A stretch of 64,000 nt of DNA. Origin: CAYPNF01 sp964411985. GTDB lineage: Bacteria > Verrucomicrobiota > Verrucomicrobiia > Limisphaerales > J093. Positions 1 through 8,349 of the stretch are shown here, piece after piece. The position numbers and the translations under genes were made by a program. Under the pieces are notes generated by a model. That model saw nothing but the letters and a program-made list of their open reading frames with translations, did no database searches and was not told the origin of the DNA. The first letter of the stretch is position 1, and every line of letters starts with the position of its first letter. The stretch lies in assembly GCA_964411985.1 (NCBI GenBank), contig CAYPNF010000032.1, forward strand, positions 1 through 64,000, in the 5' to 3' direction.

Positions 1-355
1 CCTCGGGCGGGATGTACATACAGCCCCCCCAGATCTCCTTGCTGAGGTACATCTGCACATGAGGCTCCGCAAACAAAGCCTGGGTTCGGTCCCCCCACTC
101 ACAGATCAAGTGCGGGATTTGCTCTCCTCGATTCCCAGTGGCAATCCTATCAATCAAGCGGAAGTCCTGCTTGCCGTCCAAATCCAAATCAATGGTGTTG
201 GTGGAACGTCCAGACGTTTCGCCGTTGCTCCAAACGTTAACCGAGTTGCAGCCGTAGTGGTCTGGGCATCCAGTCTCTTGGCCTTGCAGGAGGCCATAAC
301 AACCAGCGAACCAGATCCCAAGCAGAAAGGCGATGATGACGAAGGTCTGTCTCAT
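1..355 (-). CDS. Secreted protein with DLDLDGKxDFR motif, 3' end outside window
   Basis: The minus strand is open from an ATG at 355 to the left edge of the window (118 codons, C-terminus missing). It starts with a signal peptide (MRQTFVIIAFLLGIWFAGC). A Cys-containing segment, the motif DLDLDGKQDFR and the segment TQALFAEPHVQMYL follow. The same features occur in the same order in the genes at 23877-24794 and, more divergently, 24907-25839, so this is a third paralog. The start codon overlaps the stop of an upstream decayed gene (ATGA). Function is unknown. The paralogs end in a Verrucomicrobia-type C-terminal module, so an extracellular or surface location is inferred. Confidence 0.75.
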   Translation of the reverse strand, partial: MRQTFVIIAFLLGIWFAGCYGLLQGQETGCPDHYGCNSVNVWSNGETSGRSTNTIDLDLDGKQDFRLIDRIATGNRGEQIPHLICEWGDRTQALFAEPHVQMYLSKEIWGGCMYIPPE

Positions 356-560
356 GGCTGTGCCTCCGGTTGAGGAATCAGAATCCAAGCATAATCCTTG
401 GCCGACCCCGAGTCGAAAGGATTATCTCCGAACTTCCCGTTGCCGACCATGACCCCTTGGTTGTTGATGGCCTCGGCAGACTTGAGGTTCCATTGAGCCC
501 TGTTGAGTTGGGCGGGAAATAGGTTAGATGGGCGTCGTTGAGGTTGATCATGTTGATCGA
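352..560 (-). pseudogene. Remnant of a HAF-repeat extracellular protein (C-terminal end)
   Basis: In one minus-strand frame the stretch reads ...SAEAINNQGVMVGNGKFG..., then ...DYAWILIPQPEAQP and a stop at 352-354. The pattern AINNxGxxVGxG followed by a WxLxP ending is typical of HAF-repeat (extracellular repeat) proteins. The N-terminal part is not in frame. A different frame upstream (to about 674) holds phrases such as MINLND, which suggests a frameshifted relic. The stop overlaps the ATG of the downstream gene. It is most likely non-functional. Confidence 0.5.
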
Positions 561-784
561 GGACCTAGCTGCGTGCGAGTCCGATGCTGACGGCACATCC
601 AACACCGCGAATGCAGCCGCATAATCCTCCTTCGCCATCCAACAGGCAATCCTCTTCTTGCGTGGATGGCCCATGCTGGTAAAAAGCGATTTAACGCGTC
701 CAGAAGGTCAATGGCTACCTTCCTATTCGTCTTCCAGCCAAAACGACCTATAAGTCAATCTAACGCACGAGAAGTGTGGTTTAA

Positions 785-1333
785 TTACTTAGCGAACCCA
801 AGATGTTTCAAAAGCATGCCCAGATCCGCATCTACGGCTGACACGCGTAATAAATCCTCGAGGGAAAAGCGCCGGGCGAGGGTATGGGCGTTGACTGGTT
901 TTTCATAACTGGGCCATTGCGTCCTTATCTGAGTTAAGGCACCACTGCCCTCAGGAATATCGCGGCCCTTGGTTCCCATCAATCTCAGCAACAAACCCTC
1001 ATGATTAGGGCGTTGCACAACAAGAAGCATTTTGTGTTTAGCCGCTTCCCTCCTCAGTTTCTCGATAGACCAATCCCCATGCATCACCCGGTCCTGATCC
1101 ACCATCAAGAAGCGATCCCGATACGCCCCCCTCGTTTTGGATCGGCGCTCATGAAAACTGACGGCCTTCTCAAGCATAGATGGGAACCCACCTCCGCCAA
1201 GCACCACCGCATCAAGAAAGATATGATGGTCCTTCTCGGACAATCCCTGGAGCCAGGCAACGAAGGATTGCTCACTCTCCCCCTCCACGGCCAAAAAGAA
1301 CCGAGCTCGTTTACGTACAACGCGAAGAGGCAT
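785..1333 (-). CDS. RloB-like TOPRIM-type protein, partner of the adjacent ATPase
   Basis: A 182-residue protein whose N-terminus reads RARFFLAVEGESEQSF, matching the hydrophobic strand plus catalytic Glu of RloB/OLD-type TOPRIM domains. The later segment RFLMVDQDR supplies the acidic pair, and PNHEGLLLRL sits where RloB proteins have the P-x-F/H-E-x-W/L-L motif. It begins two bases after the stop of the upstream AAA ATPase, so the two are certainly co-transcribed. In related two-gene systems (RloA/RloB, PARIS-like) the ATPase senses and the TOPRIM protein is the nuclease effector. That role here is an inference. The family call is moderately sure; DUF4276 is the alternative. Confidence 0.7.
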   Translation of the reverse strand: MPLRVVRKRARFFLAVEGESEQSFVAWLQGLSEKDHHIFLDAVVLGGGGFPSMLEKAVSFHERRSKTRGAYRDRFLMVDQDRVMHGDWSIEKLRREAAKHKMLLVVQRPNHEGLLLRLMGTKGRDIPEGSGALTQIRTQWPSYEKPVNAHTLARRFSLEDLLRVSAVDADLGMLLKHLGFAK

Positions 1334-1335
1334 AC

Positions 1336-2523
1336 CTATCCAATATGAGGCACCGCCCCTAGCTCACCCGACAAATACTTCTTCATCAGACTGGGTTCGC
1401 GGCGTAGTCCTTGAATGTGGGCGGCACCATAGAGCCGTGTAGGTTCACCCCCAGGCTTCTCCGTAAAAAGCACCTGCTCTTTCACCAAGTCATCCAGGAT
1501 GGCAGGATTATGGGCGGTGAAAAAGAGCTGGGCGCCTTTGGGATTGCGACCCTGATCATAGAACCAGCGAAGCAACTCGGGCACCAGCAAGGGGTGAATG
1601 TCTGTATCCAGCTCGTCAATCACGGCTACGCCGCCAACGTCCAGCACGTACTGCAGCAAAGGGAAGATTTCGATGAACCTCCTTGTCCCCATGGATTCCT
1701 GCGCCAGGACAATGTCGCAATCCAGCCCCACATGCTTGAACATTGCCACTGGCCCTGGGTTCCCTGGAAGGAGCTTCATTTCTTCGAGTCCCAAATCCAG
1801 GCGGCTAAGTTCGCGGTTGAGTCGCTCCAGATAGGCGGGATGTTCTGCGTAATAAGTCAAAGCGTTGGCTGGCCCTCCATTCACCTTGTTCAACCCCACA
1901 ATATTGGTTTGTAGCCCCCTCAGCGACAAGATCATCTCACTCGCCACCCTATGGTTCAACTGCGCCAGGGTGCTGATGACACTCGCGTTGGACCGAATCG
2001 TCTGGATCCTTGCGTCGCCAGCGGCGATTTCGAATTCCCGCCCAAAGCTGAATTCCTGCTGCTGGCGCTCAAACAGGCGGCGAAACTTCCCCTTGGGTGC
2101 ATAGGAGAGTGATTCGTGCACCACTTCGGTCCCAAACCGTTCAGCCTGGTGACCAACCTGGATCTCATAGCGAAACACCGCCGGGCTTTCCCCAAGGCGG
2201 CTCTCATACTCAATCGTGATCCGCGAGGGGCGATTCCACCAACTGCCATGCGCGTAGGGGTTGAACAAAGGAATGGGACTGGCAGGGGGCAGGGCGAAAC
2301 TATGCTCCACGAACCATGCCGCCACCGTGATCCCCCTGAGGATCGTCGATTTGCCAGAGGCATTCGCTCCATAAAGCCCCACCACTAATGGAAGTCGTTG
2401 GTCAGGAATAGCATGTGAAGCCCTAAAGCATTCCAGATCCGGCGCATTGGCTGCCACCTTCAAATCCATCTCCTGTGAGTCGGCAACGGAAAAGAAGTTC
2501 TCTATGGCCAAGCAGCGTATCAT
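1336..2523 (-). CDS. AAA family ATPase (AAA_21/RloA-like)
   Basis: A 395-residue SMC/ABC-type ATPase. The N-terminus is the usual strand IRCLAIENFFSVADSQEMDL. Walker A is GANASGKST at about residues 53-61, and a Q-loop/insert region rich in predicted helices follows. Walker B is VAVIDELDTDIHP near residue 295, and the His-switch strand is LFFTAHNP. This composition is that of single-polypeptide AAA_21 ATPases paired with TOPRIM or RloB proteins in phage-defence loci. The partner follows directly downstream. No hallmark of DNA-repair RecF/RecN is present. A candidate promoter lies in the non-coding 2524-2830 stretch, but none is clear. Confidence 0.85.
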   Translation of the reverse strand: MIRCLAIENFFSVADSQEMDLKVAANAPDLECFRASHAIPDQRLPLVVGLYGANASGKSTILRGITVAAWFVEHSFALPPASPIPLFNPYAHGSWWNRPSRITIEYESRLGESPAVFRYEIQVGHQAERFGTEVVHESLSYAPKGKFRRLFERQQQEFSFGREFEIAAGDARIQTIRSNASVISTLAQLNHRVASEMILSLRGLQTNIVGLNKVNGGPANALTYYAEHPAYLERLNRELSRLDLGLEEMKLLPGNPGPVAMFKHVGLDCDIVLAQESMGTRRFIEIFPLLQYVLDVGGVAVIDELDTDIHPLLVPELLRWFYDQGRNPKGAQLFFTAHNPAILDDLVKEQVLFTEKPGGEPTRLYGAAHIQGLRREPSLMKKYLSGELGAVPHIG

Positions 2524-2902
2524 CGTGAGTCAATGTTGCATCTTTTATGTTGAACTGCAATGAAAAGACGGATTCAGACGACAATGAAAACGACGATAGA
2601 CACAAAAATGACGACATCCTGCTTTGTGAATCCTTGATGGTCATCTCACCCTCATGTTGAAAAGAAGTCCCTCACGGTAAGCAGCAATAAACCATCCAAA
2701 AGACTGCAAATAAGACTCTTACAAACATTGAAGCTCTCCCTGGACTAATGCCCCAAATCGTCATCAGGCAGTTGGTCCTCAACCTAAAGGAATATCCGCA
2801 GCGACCGTGGCCCGTAGGCGGCATTCCTGGATCACTATGAATTCCACCCTGGATACTGGGTATGAAGGGAAGAAGGGATAGCGAACATTCTTCTCGTGGC
2901 GT
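2524..2902. other. Non-coding stretch between defence pair and rhomboid gene
   Basis: No convincing gene is seen here. The only recognisable content is a copy of a dispersed short repeat at 2836-2881, listed separately. The rest is AT-richer than its surroundings near 2640-2720. Confidence 0.5.
2836..2881. repeat. Dispersed short inverted-repeat element, copy 1
   Basis: The stretch starts CTATGAATTC, has GGATACTGGGTATGAAGG in the middle and ends GAAGGGATAG, so its ends are roughly complementary. A near-identical copy lies at 4692-4738, and a longer, more diverged copy at 10275-10354. Two independent intergenic copies ahead of unrelated genes suggest a miniature repeat family rather than a gene-specific site. 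Confidence 0.65.
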
Positions 2903-3874
2903 TCATTGTTGGGTCTTGTTGACCTCTTCCTCAACCTCTCTGGCTGCCTTCTCGTCCAGCTTACGAAGGGAGTCCATCGCCTGTTGATACTGGTCTTTGT
3001 CCCCGGTTGCGAAGTATGCCAGGGCGATATTCTGCCAGCACCACGCTTTATCCTGACCCAAACTCAAGCTCCGCTTATACCATTTGATCGCCCGAAGATA
3101 GTTGCCGTGCTCATAGGCACGAACCCCTTGCTGGGAAGTCCAATCGATAGACCAAGGCGCCCAGAACAGCGGAATCAGAGACATCAACAAAAGAGCAGCA
3201 AAGCCTACTTTCAGCAGGGTTCTCCGCTTTGGCCACAAGGTCCATGCTCCAACTCCAGCCCCGACCAACAAACCGGCAACGTGGGCCGCATTTCCAACCT
3301 CCCAAAGCTTCGTCATGGTCATGACGATACATCCAAGCAGCCACACGACGAACCAACGTACGGTCGAGGAATCGACAACCTTTTGAAAGCTGGGCTGTTG
3401 ATTCCTCGTAACCCACATGAATCCAAAGATGGCGTAGACGACACCTGATGCCCCAATGCCCGTGGAATCAGTAAAAGCAAACTCGGCACCAGAACTCACA
3501 AACGCGGCGCACAATATGAATGCCAGCCATCGCCCAGCGCCAATCACCCGCTCCAGGCGAGACCCCAAAACATACAGCCAGTACACGTTGAATGTTAGAT
3601 GCCACCACTCCAAGTGGACGAACGTCGACGTAATGAAAGCCCAGAGAGCACCCGCGCGTATTCTGGCCGCTGGACAGATTCCCCAACGTTCAAGGCCCTC
3701 CCACGTGTAGGGATCACGTTCATTTAATAATCCTAGAAACACCCCAATGCAAATCGCACAAGCTGCCAGGGTCATCCACGGGTACCTTTGCCTTTGCGCG
3801 GGTACTTCTCCAGCCATAACAGCAGCTTCAGGTGCAGCTCTTGAAGCAGTTGGTAATGCGGAGTCGGGTTCCAT
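2903..3874 (-). CDS. Rhomboid family intramembrane serine protease with C-terminal TPR
   Basis: A 323-residue polytopic membrane protein. The rhomboid signatures are all visible: the H-x-x-x-N site (HLTFN, His92/Asn96), the catalytic serine in GASG (Ser143) and the catalytic histidine in NAAHVAGLL (His198), within six predicted membrane segments from about residue 33 to 245. The last 70 residues (about 250-315) form two TPR-like helical pairs, a combination common in Verrucomicrobia and Planctomycetes. It should cleave membrane-spanning substrates within the bilayer of the inner membrane. The substrate is unknown. The N-terminal 30 residues are cytosolic and low in complexity. Confidence 0.9.
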   Translation of the reverse strand: MEPDSALPTASRAAPEAAVMAGEVPAQRQRYPWMTLAACAICIGVFLGLLNERDPYTWEGLERWGICPAARIRAGALWAFITSTFVHLEWWHLTFNVYWLYVLGSRLERVIGAGRWLAFILCAAFVSSGAEFAFTDSTGIGASGVVYAIFGFMWVTRNQQPSFQKVVDSSTVRWFVVWLLGCIVMTMTKLWEVGNAAHVAGLLVGAGVGAWTLWPKRRTLLKVGFAALLLMSLIPLFWAPWSIDWTSQQGVRAYEHGNYLRAIKWYKRSLSLGQDKAWCWQNIALAYFATGDKDQYQQAMDSLRKLDEKAAREVEEEVNKTQQ

Positions 3875-3918
3875 GATGGTGTTGTTTCAAGAACGATGCA
3901 AAGCGCCAACAATCTACT

Positions 3919-4512
3919 TTACCGATTGCGAGTCTTCCGTGCCACCCACGCGGCCATTAAAGCTTTCTTGCCGGACATTGGACGTTGGTGTTGGCTCGAC
4001 GACTCCTTTATCCCTTTCTGCCGAAGAATCCGGATGAACTCGTCAACGGCGCTCGGGGAAGGACTGACTGCATCCCGTGGTATTATCGCCCATAGGCCCG
4101 CCGCGAGCTGAATAAATAGCGTATTCCGATACTCAGTGAAACTCTTCACGGCCGCCCAGGGTGCGAAGCTCTGTATCCCCTCGACTATCTCATGCAGCCC
4201 ATCCTCTGCGACTTCGAGCCTGATCTGAGTTTCCGCCCTCTTAGAAACCTCTTGTTGAACTGCGCTCCAATATTCACCCGAGTAACGGAAAGCCCTTACT
4301 ACGATCCAGCCACCAAGGGCAGCCAAGAAACAAGCCAGAAACACCTGGTTGGCTTGGAAGCAAAGGTAGGCTCCCCACAGCAGTATACCGGCCGACAAAG
4401 TGCTGATTAGATGGTAGCTCGAGCGGCACGAGCGGTAATGATCTCCCCATACTAATTCGGAGTGCGCCAGAAAGTGGGCCCTCGTGTTGCGATAGTCCAG
4501 AATCAGAGCCAT
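3919..4512 (-). CDS. YcxB-like membrane protein
   Basis: The chosen start (ATG at 4512) gives 197 residues beginning MALILDYRNT. Two adjacent membrane segments at about residues 35-75 are followed by a soluble C-terminal half. In that half, ...GIQSFAPWAAVKSFTEYRNTLFIQLAAGLWAIIPRDA has the W...I....E....L.....W.IIP pattern of the YcxB-like family. An upstream in-frame ATG at 4545 would add eleven residues. Role unknown. It sits alone between the rhomboid gene and a serine hydrolase, each on the same strand. Confidence 0.7.
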   Translation of the reverse strand: MALILDYRNTRAHFLAHSELVWGDHYRSCRSSYHLISTLSAGILLWGAYLCFQANQVFLACFLAALGGWIVVRAFRYSGEYWSAVQQEVSKRAETQIRLEVAEDGLHEIVEGIQSFAPWAAVKSFTEYRNTLFIQLAAGLWAIIPRDAVSPSPSAVDEFIRILRQKGIKESSSQHQRPMSGKKALMAAWVARKTRNR

Positions 4513-4691
4513 ACTCGATGCTCGTTGCCTATCCAAGTGAATCAATTACCCACTGTTCGGTTCATCAAGTCTTCTTCATCCAAACCATAAGTCTCTCATT
4601 GGCAATTGATTATAGACCTTCTACTCGCCGACTCAAGCCCCAAAGCGATCTGGTCTGGTGAAGAGAGGGACGTCGACATCATCGTTGATCA

Positions 4692-4738
4692 CTATGAATT
4701 CTTCCCTGGATACTGGGTATGAAGGGGAGAAGAGATAG
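4692..4738. repeat. Dispersed short inverted-repeat element, copy 2
   Basis: Nearly identical to 2836-2881 (CTATGAATTC at one end, GGATACTGGGTATGAAGG in the middle, GAGATAG at the other). It sits just past the 3' end of the serine hydrolase gene. Confidence 0.65.
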
Positions 4739-4741
4739 AGA

Positions 4742-5827
4742 CTATTGTGATCCAGGAGAAGTTTCTGCTTTGTCGCCAAACCACCTCGTCGCCAGTTCGC
4801 GACTGATCTCCTCCGGATTGGCCCTCTCGAAATTACTGAGCACGATGACCGTCAGCTTCTCCTCAGGATATCGAGCCAGGTAGGTCAAGAATCCAGCAAT
4901 CCCTCCTCCGTGCTCGACGTACTTGTGACTTGCACGCTCCCCAATGAACCATCCGTACCCGTAAATGCCTTTAACCGGAGTGAACATCGAGTCCAGGCTC
5001 TTCCTCGAAACCAATTTCTCCGTATAAAGAGCTTGGTCCCACAACAACAAATCCTCCACCGTCGAATAAAGCCCCCCTGCTGCATGCGGAGTATCCATCT
5101 CGAAGTGAATGCAGTTGACCCGTTTCCCATCTCGCCAACCGTATCCAGAGGCCCGGTTGTTCAAGACAATCCACGGATGATCGTAGCCACTGCTCTTCAT
5201 GCGAAGTGGGGTAAATATGTTATCCTTCACCACTTTCTCGTACGTTTTACCCGTCACCCTTTCGATGATGTAGCCCAGGAGCACGTAGCCTGAGTTGCTG
5301 TATTTGAACTTCTCGCCAGGTTGAAAATCCAGTGGCTTGTCTTTGAACCGTTTGACGGTGCCATCAACCGTGGCAGGCAGTCGTTCTCGTTCCAAGTTGT
5401 CGGGAAACTCCGTAAAACCAGGAATCCCAGAAGTGTGGCTGAGCAGGTGGTGGATGGTTATTGGCTTCCAGGTATCAGGGCTATCCTCCACGTATTTGCT
5501 GACCGGATCACGGACGCTGAGCTTTCCTTGTTCCTGGAGAATCAGAACGCACATCGCTGTGAATTGCTTGGTGATCGATCCCAGCCTGAACTTGGTTTCA
5601 GGGGTGTTGGCGATATCGTGTTCGTAGTTCGCCAGCCCGTAGCCCTTGCTCAAGACAGCCTTTCCCTGGTTCGCCACCAGCACTGCCCCGCTGAACTTAT
5701 TGCTTTGAACCAGGCCCTTGAGGTAGTGATCCGCATCGCCTTCGAAACCTCCGAACGCACGATGAATGCCGCCGACTTCAACGAGGGAGAAAATGACCAG
5801 CGACAGGAGCGCAGTTCGAAGCTTCAT
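4742..5827 (-). CDS. Serine hydrolase, beta-lactamase/class C family
   Basis: A 361-residue exported enzyme of the beta-lactamase/transpeptidase-like fold. After a signal peptide (about residues 1-26) come the three active-site motifs: S-x-x-K (SITK, Ser84-Lys87), Y-x-N (YSN, residues 176-178) and the HGG box (EHGGGIAG) in the C-terminal third. The motif LLSHTSGIPG is typical of the subgroup of class-C-like esterases and D-amino-acid peptidases found in large numbers in environmental bacteria. The natural substrate cannot be read from sequence, and resistance to beta-lactams is not implied. It is predicted periplasmic and monocistronic. Confidence 0.9.
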   Translation of the reverse strand: MKLRTALLSLVIFSLVEVGGIHRAFGGFEGDADHYLKGLVQSNKFSGAVLVANQGKAVLSKGYGLANYEHDIANTPETKFRLGSITKQFTAMCVLILQEQGKLSVRDPVSKYVEDSPDTWKPITIHHLLSHTSGIPGFTEFPDNLERERLPATVDGTVKRFKDKPLDFQPGEKFKYSNSGYVLLGYIIERVTGKTYEKVVKDNIFTPLRMKSSGYDHPWIVLNNRASGYGWRDGKRVNCIHFEMDTPHAAGGLYSTVEDLLLWDQALYTEKLVSRKSLDSMFTPVKGIYGYGWFIGERASHKYVEHGGGIAGFLTYLARYPEEKLTVIVLSNFERANPEEISRELATRWFGDKAETSPGSQ

Positions 5828-6143
5828 GTTGGCCTATGGGACTACCACAACTACCCCGGGACACCAAGACCATTCAATCACGAATCCTTGAACACGCCCT
5901 CTGTGCCGCACTCGCTCAAGGAGCTCATTCAAGCGCCGTAAGCTAGCTCCTACTACCGAACTGCGGGAGTCTTCAGTGCCCTTTCTTTGCACAACCCGAG
6001 GTTGTTCTCTGGGCTGTGGGCACTAACGGCACTGCCTCAACTGCGGTTTCTAGGACTACTCTGTGTCGAAATGACCCTGCTCGATAATCCTTCGGGATCG
6101 AAGCTCGTCTGAGCCTGATCGGAGCAATTCACCGGGTAGGCTA
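5828..6143. other. Non-coding stretch
   Basis: No gene, clear terminator or repeat is recognised in this stretch of about 315 bases. Confidence 0.4.
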
Positions 6144-6890
6144 TCAATCTGGACCCCCGCCGCAGGGTGGGTCACAGCAGCGCGGTCTGAGGATGAGGTA
6201 GAACCTTGAAGGACTGTTCGTCCACTCGGGATCGCTGAAGCGGAGGAGGCCGTTAGGAATGTTAGTGCTGAGCAGGGGCACCCAAGTGGGGTTGGCCAGG
6301 TTCGTCGTGGCTTGCACGGCTATAGTGCCGCAGCTTCCAGTGAGGTTGAAGCCAAAGCCGTTAGTTCCGATGCTGGTCTTGCTGACCCGGACCCATGAAA
6401 TGATCCCCCCCGGAAATTGGACGCTTTGCAGACCAAGAAGTTCTGGCGGTGGTATGGGTGGGTCTTTCGTTGAGTCTCCTAGGTGACCTTGTAGCACGCG
6501 AACTTCGGTAGAACTCGTGGGACCATCGTTTGACACGGCCTCCTCGTAGGTTGATCCCGTGTAGGTGTTCCAGATTTTGACCTGGAAGAAGATGGGAAGA
6601 TCAGGATTCAGTCTGGGAAGTAACACTGGCGTGGAATCGCCAAAGTATCCGGGGGATGTGAACGAGGTGTATGCTAGCTGTTCAAGCTGGAACGCGTTGT
6701 TACCTGCATACAAAGCTACACGATACTCCGGCAGCGGCGCCACCAACCCGCCAGTAAAATTATACATTGGCGCGTCGACTCCAACTCCAGCATTTCTGAA
6801 TAGGATCGTCCCTTGAGCTAAAACGGTGTGGCATGCGATGATACCCACCATCTGCACCAGTCCCAATATGTAAGAAACGAATCGTCTCAC
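6144..6890 (-). CDS. Secreted protein with Verrucomicrobia-type C-terminal module
   Basis: A 248-residue protein with a signal peptide (about 1-25). Its body (GVDAPMYNFTGG..., EYRVALYAG, FFQVKIWNTYTGSTYEEA) is paralogous to 18642-19217, 19946-20527 and 21506-22243. The shared pattern is a DAP..D..G, a WRV/YRV-x-LYAG strand and a xQVKVW strand. The last about 75 residues carry the module ...IGTNGFGFNLTG..., TNLANPTWVPL, FSDPEWTNSPSRFY that also ends the LRR proteins of this window. The tail is followed by an odd Cys/Gly-rich extension. Function unknown; extracellular location inferred. Confidence 0.75.
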   Translation of the reverse strand: MRRFVSYILGLVQMVGIIACHTVLAQGTILFRNAGVGVDAPMYNFTGGLVAPLPEYRVALYAGNNAFQLEQLAYTSFTSPGYFGDSTPVLLPRLNPDLPIFFQVKIWNTYTGSTYEEAVSNDGPTSSTEVRVLQGHLGDSTKDPPIPPPELLGLQSVQFPGGIISWVRVSKTSIGTNGFGFNLTGSCGTIAVQATTNLANPTWVPLLSTNIPNGLLRFSDPEWTNSPSRFYLILRPRCCDPPCGGGPD

Positions 6891-7031
6891 AGGTTTCCTT
6901 TTCCCCTAGCCATCGAGCTATGCCAGATCGCCCGAGAAGAATCAGCGACGCTTTTGCAGGTCTATGCGCATCTTAACCTGGAGACCAGCCTCCAAGTCGA
7001 CCGAGTGATTGGCCAGCCAGTAAACAATGAG

Positions 7032-7349
7032 CTACGCAAAGTCGAGCTCCACAAAGTCGCCTGGGCGGAGTGCGTTTATCGCAACAACGACCTTTTGGAG
7101 TTGAGCCTGAATCCTCGGCCAACTTGTCGTCGGTAGAACCAGAATTGCGAGGCGGCGTCCACGCATGTTCTGTTGATAGCGCAAGTTTTGATCGGTCGTG
7201 ATGAAGGCATCGAAGGACGCCTCAGCGGCATTAAGAAGGTCGCCATTCTCCAGTTGAGCCCAGCCCATCTCGTAAGCGGTGGAAACGGTGTGGCCCACCA
7301 GGGTGTGCCGCATTGGCGATGGCGTTCCCTGGTCAAAGAGAATCTTCAT
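7032..7349 (-). CDS. DUF5615 PIN-like toxin of a toxin-antitoxin pair
   Basis: A 105-residue protein starting MKILFDQGTP, the acidic N-terminal strand of the DUF5615 PIN-like fold. It continues with VSTAYEMGWAQLENGDLLNAAEASFDAFITTDQNL, which supplies the second and third acidic positions (NGDLL..., DAFITTDxNL) typical of PIN ribonucleases. It follows the DUF433 gene by 15 bases. In known pairs of this type the PIN-like protein cleaves RNA and the DUF433 protein neutralises it. The location among probable cassette remnants fits the known load of toxin-antitoxin pairs in chromosomal integrons. Confidence 0.85.
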   Translation of the reverse strand: MKILFDQGTPSPMRHTLVGHTVSTAYEMGWAQLENGDLLNAAEASFDAFITTDQNLRYQQNMRGRRLAILVLPTTSWPRIQAQLQKVVVAINALRPGDFVELDFA

Positions 7350-7364
7350 CGGTATCGCCTCTTC

Positions 7365-7583
7365 TCAGGCGGCGGCCAAACTCTGCTCGGCGTGGCGCAG
7401 GACGGCTTCTACTTGATCGCGGCTGACCCCTGGAAACCACTCAAGGAACTCATCGAGCCTCGCGCCATCTTCCAGATTCTCGAAGAGAGCCTTCACTGGC
7501 ACCCTCGTGCCTCGGAACAACCAGACACCGCTGACCTTCCCGGGGACTCGTTCGACCGCTGCGCATTGACTCCAATCAAGCAT
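7365..7583 (-). CDS. DUF433 family antitoxin
   Basis: A 72-residue protein with the DUF433 core: an N-terminal strand pair followed by VSGVWLFRGTRVPVKALFENLEDGARLDEFLEWFPGVSRDQVEAVL, a helix-turn-helix-like arrangement (G-x-R-V-P-V, then F-x-x-GVS..QV..VL). It is the first gene of the toxin-antitoxin operon. The ATG lies a few bases after a GCGTTGGTA sequence that resembles a cassette core site. A 10-bp inverted repeat with one unpaired base lies just upstream (about 7608-7645), as in an attC stem. Confidence 0.85.
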   Translation of the reverse strand: MLDWSQCAAVERVPGKVSGVWLFRGTRVPVKALFENLEDGARLDEFLEWFPGVSRDQVEAVLRHAEQSLAAA

Positions 7584-7650
7584 CTACCAACGCTATACCT
7601 TCAGAGGCGCACCGGCAAGCTCGGTTCTCTGGCCGGATGCGCAGGCTTCT

Positions 7651-7953
7651 TCAGCCACAGCTCTGAGACCGTCTGCGCGCCCTGCATACCCTCCGAGTGT
7701 AACGCAGCGCCAGATGCACGCCCAGAAGGACGATCCCTCCAAAGGCACATTTCAGGAGTGCGAACGCCAGGAATGCGCCTTCGTCGGAGGCGAAAACATC
7801 GATAAACCTTCCAGCCAACCGTACCGCGAGTAGCGAATCGATTAACCAGAATGCGAAGGCCGCAAGGGCTCCCCACGCAAGGAAGCTCGCGTCTCTCCTC
7901 TTGGCAATGGTTCCCGCGACGAGCGCCGTGAGCACTGCAAACAGGATTTGCAT
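7651..7953 (-). CDS. Small membrane protein, possible cassette gene
   Basis: A 100-residue protein with three predicted hydrophobic segments (about residues 2-17, 25-46 and 60-85) separated by short basic loops (AKRRD, RYTRR). No family recognised. It lies on the same strand as the neighbouring toxin-antitoxin pair and zinc-ribbon gene, between two attC-like relics, so it may once have been a mobile cassette. Its downstream end abuts the attC-like stem ahead of the DUF433 gene. Confidence 0.5.
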   Translation of the reverse strand: MQILFAVLTALVAGTIAKRRDASFLAWGALAAFAFWLIDSLLAVRLAGRFIDVFASDEGAFLAFALLKCAFGGIVLLGVHLALRYTRRVCRARRRSQSCG

Positions 7954-7999
7954 TCGGGTCTAGGGGTTCGGGGTAGGTTCGCTGATTGTCCTCAAGGTC

Positions 8000-8087
8000 G
8001 TCGAACGTTCAGCGTAAACCGCCGACCAGGGATTCAAGCAGAGAGAAGAAATCGCCATCGGCGGCGGGCCTTAGACTCTGGTTAGCT
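8000..8087 (-). other. Decayed attC-like recombination site
   Basis: Reading the minus strand, the site opens with AGCTAAC overlapping the stop codon of the zinc-ribbon gene and closes with GTTCGAC before the next gene. A CCGCCGA/TCGGCGG stem lies between. Size (88 bases) and layout match an integron attC. The stem is shorter than in the sites at 41.8-48 kb, so it is probably degenerate. Confidence 0.4.
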
Positions 8088-8297
8088 GATTTCTGCCAAC
8101 GCATAGGACTCAAGATAGCCGCATCCAACGCAACGGTAGCTCTCGATCTGGCGCTGCTCCCTGCATTTTGCTTTAATCTCCCCCAAGAATGACGCTTCAG
8201 GCTTTCCGGCGATCCAGCGTGATGGGAGCCGATGTTCGAGAATGAATCCCTCCCGCATTTCCGCGCCGCACCTCGGACACTTGGATGGTGTTTTCAT
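8082..8297 (-). CDS. Small zinc-ribbon protein, probable cassette gene
   Basis: A 71-residue protein with CPRCGAEMREGFI at the N-terminus and YRCVGCGYLE at the C-terminus, that is two CxxC knuckles spaced as in the widespread small zinc-ribbon (PF20097-like) proteins. Binding of one zinc is predicted and the role is unknown. The stop codon lies inside a candidate attC core, and the start is preceded by the right half of an attC, which marks it as an old gene cassette. Confidence 0.7.
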   Translation of the reverse strand: MKTPSKCPRCGAEMREGFILEHRLPSRWIAGKPEASFLGEIKAKCREQRQIESYRCVGCGYLESYALAEIS

Positions 8298-8312
8298 AGA
8301 AGTCGAGGCTGA

Positions 8313-8349
8313 CAGCTAACGTTTCGGAACAGCGCCACCGCGTCGTTGG
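8313..8349 (-). other. Right half of an integron attC site
   Basis: On the minus strand this 37-base piece follows the right arm of the attC sites at 41871-41963 and 44800-44892 almost base for base: an ACGACGCGG stem arm, CGCTG, TTCCG and a core GTTAGCT. The matching left arm was not found upstream, so the site is probably broken. Confidence 0.55.

Noticed and set aside
1001..1914. Plus-strand reading frames at 1001-1348 and 1411-1914
   Set aside because: They are opposite-strand shadows of the RloB-like and ATPase genes, whose motifs are clear on the minus strand.
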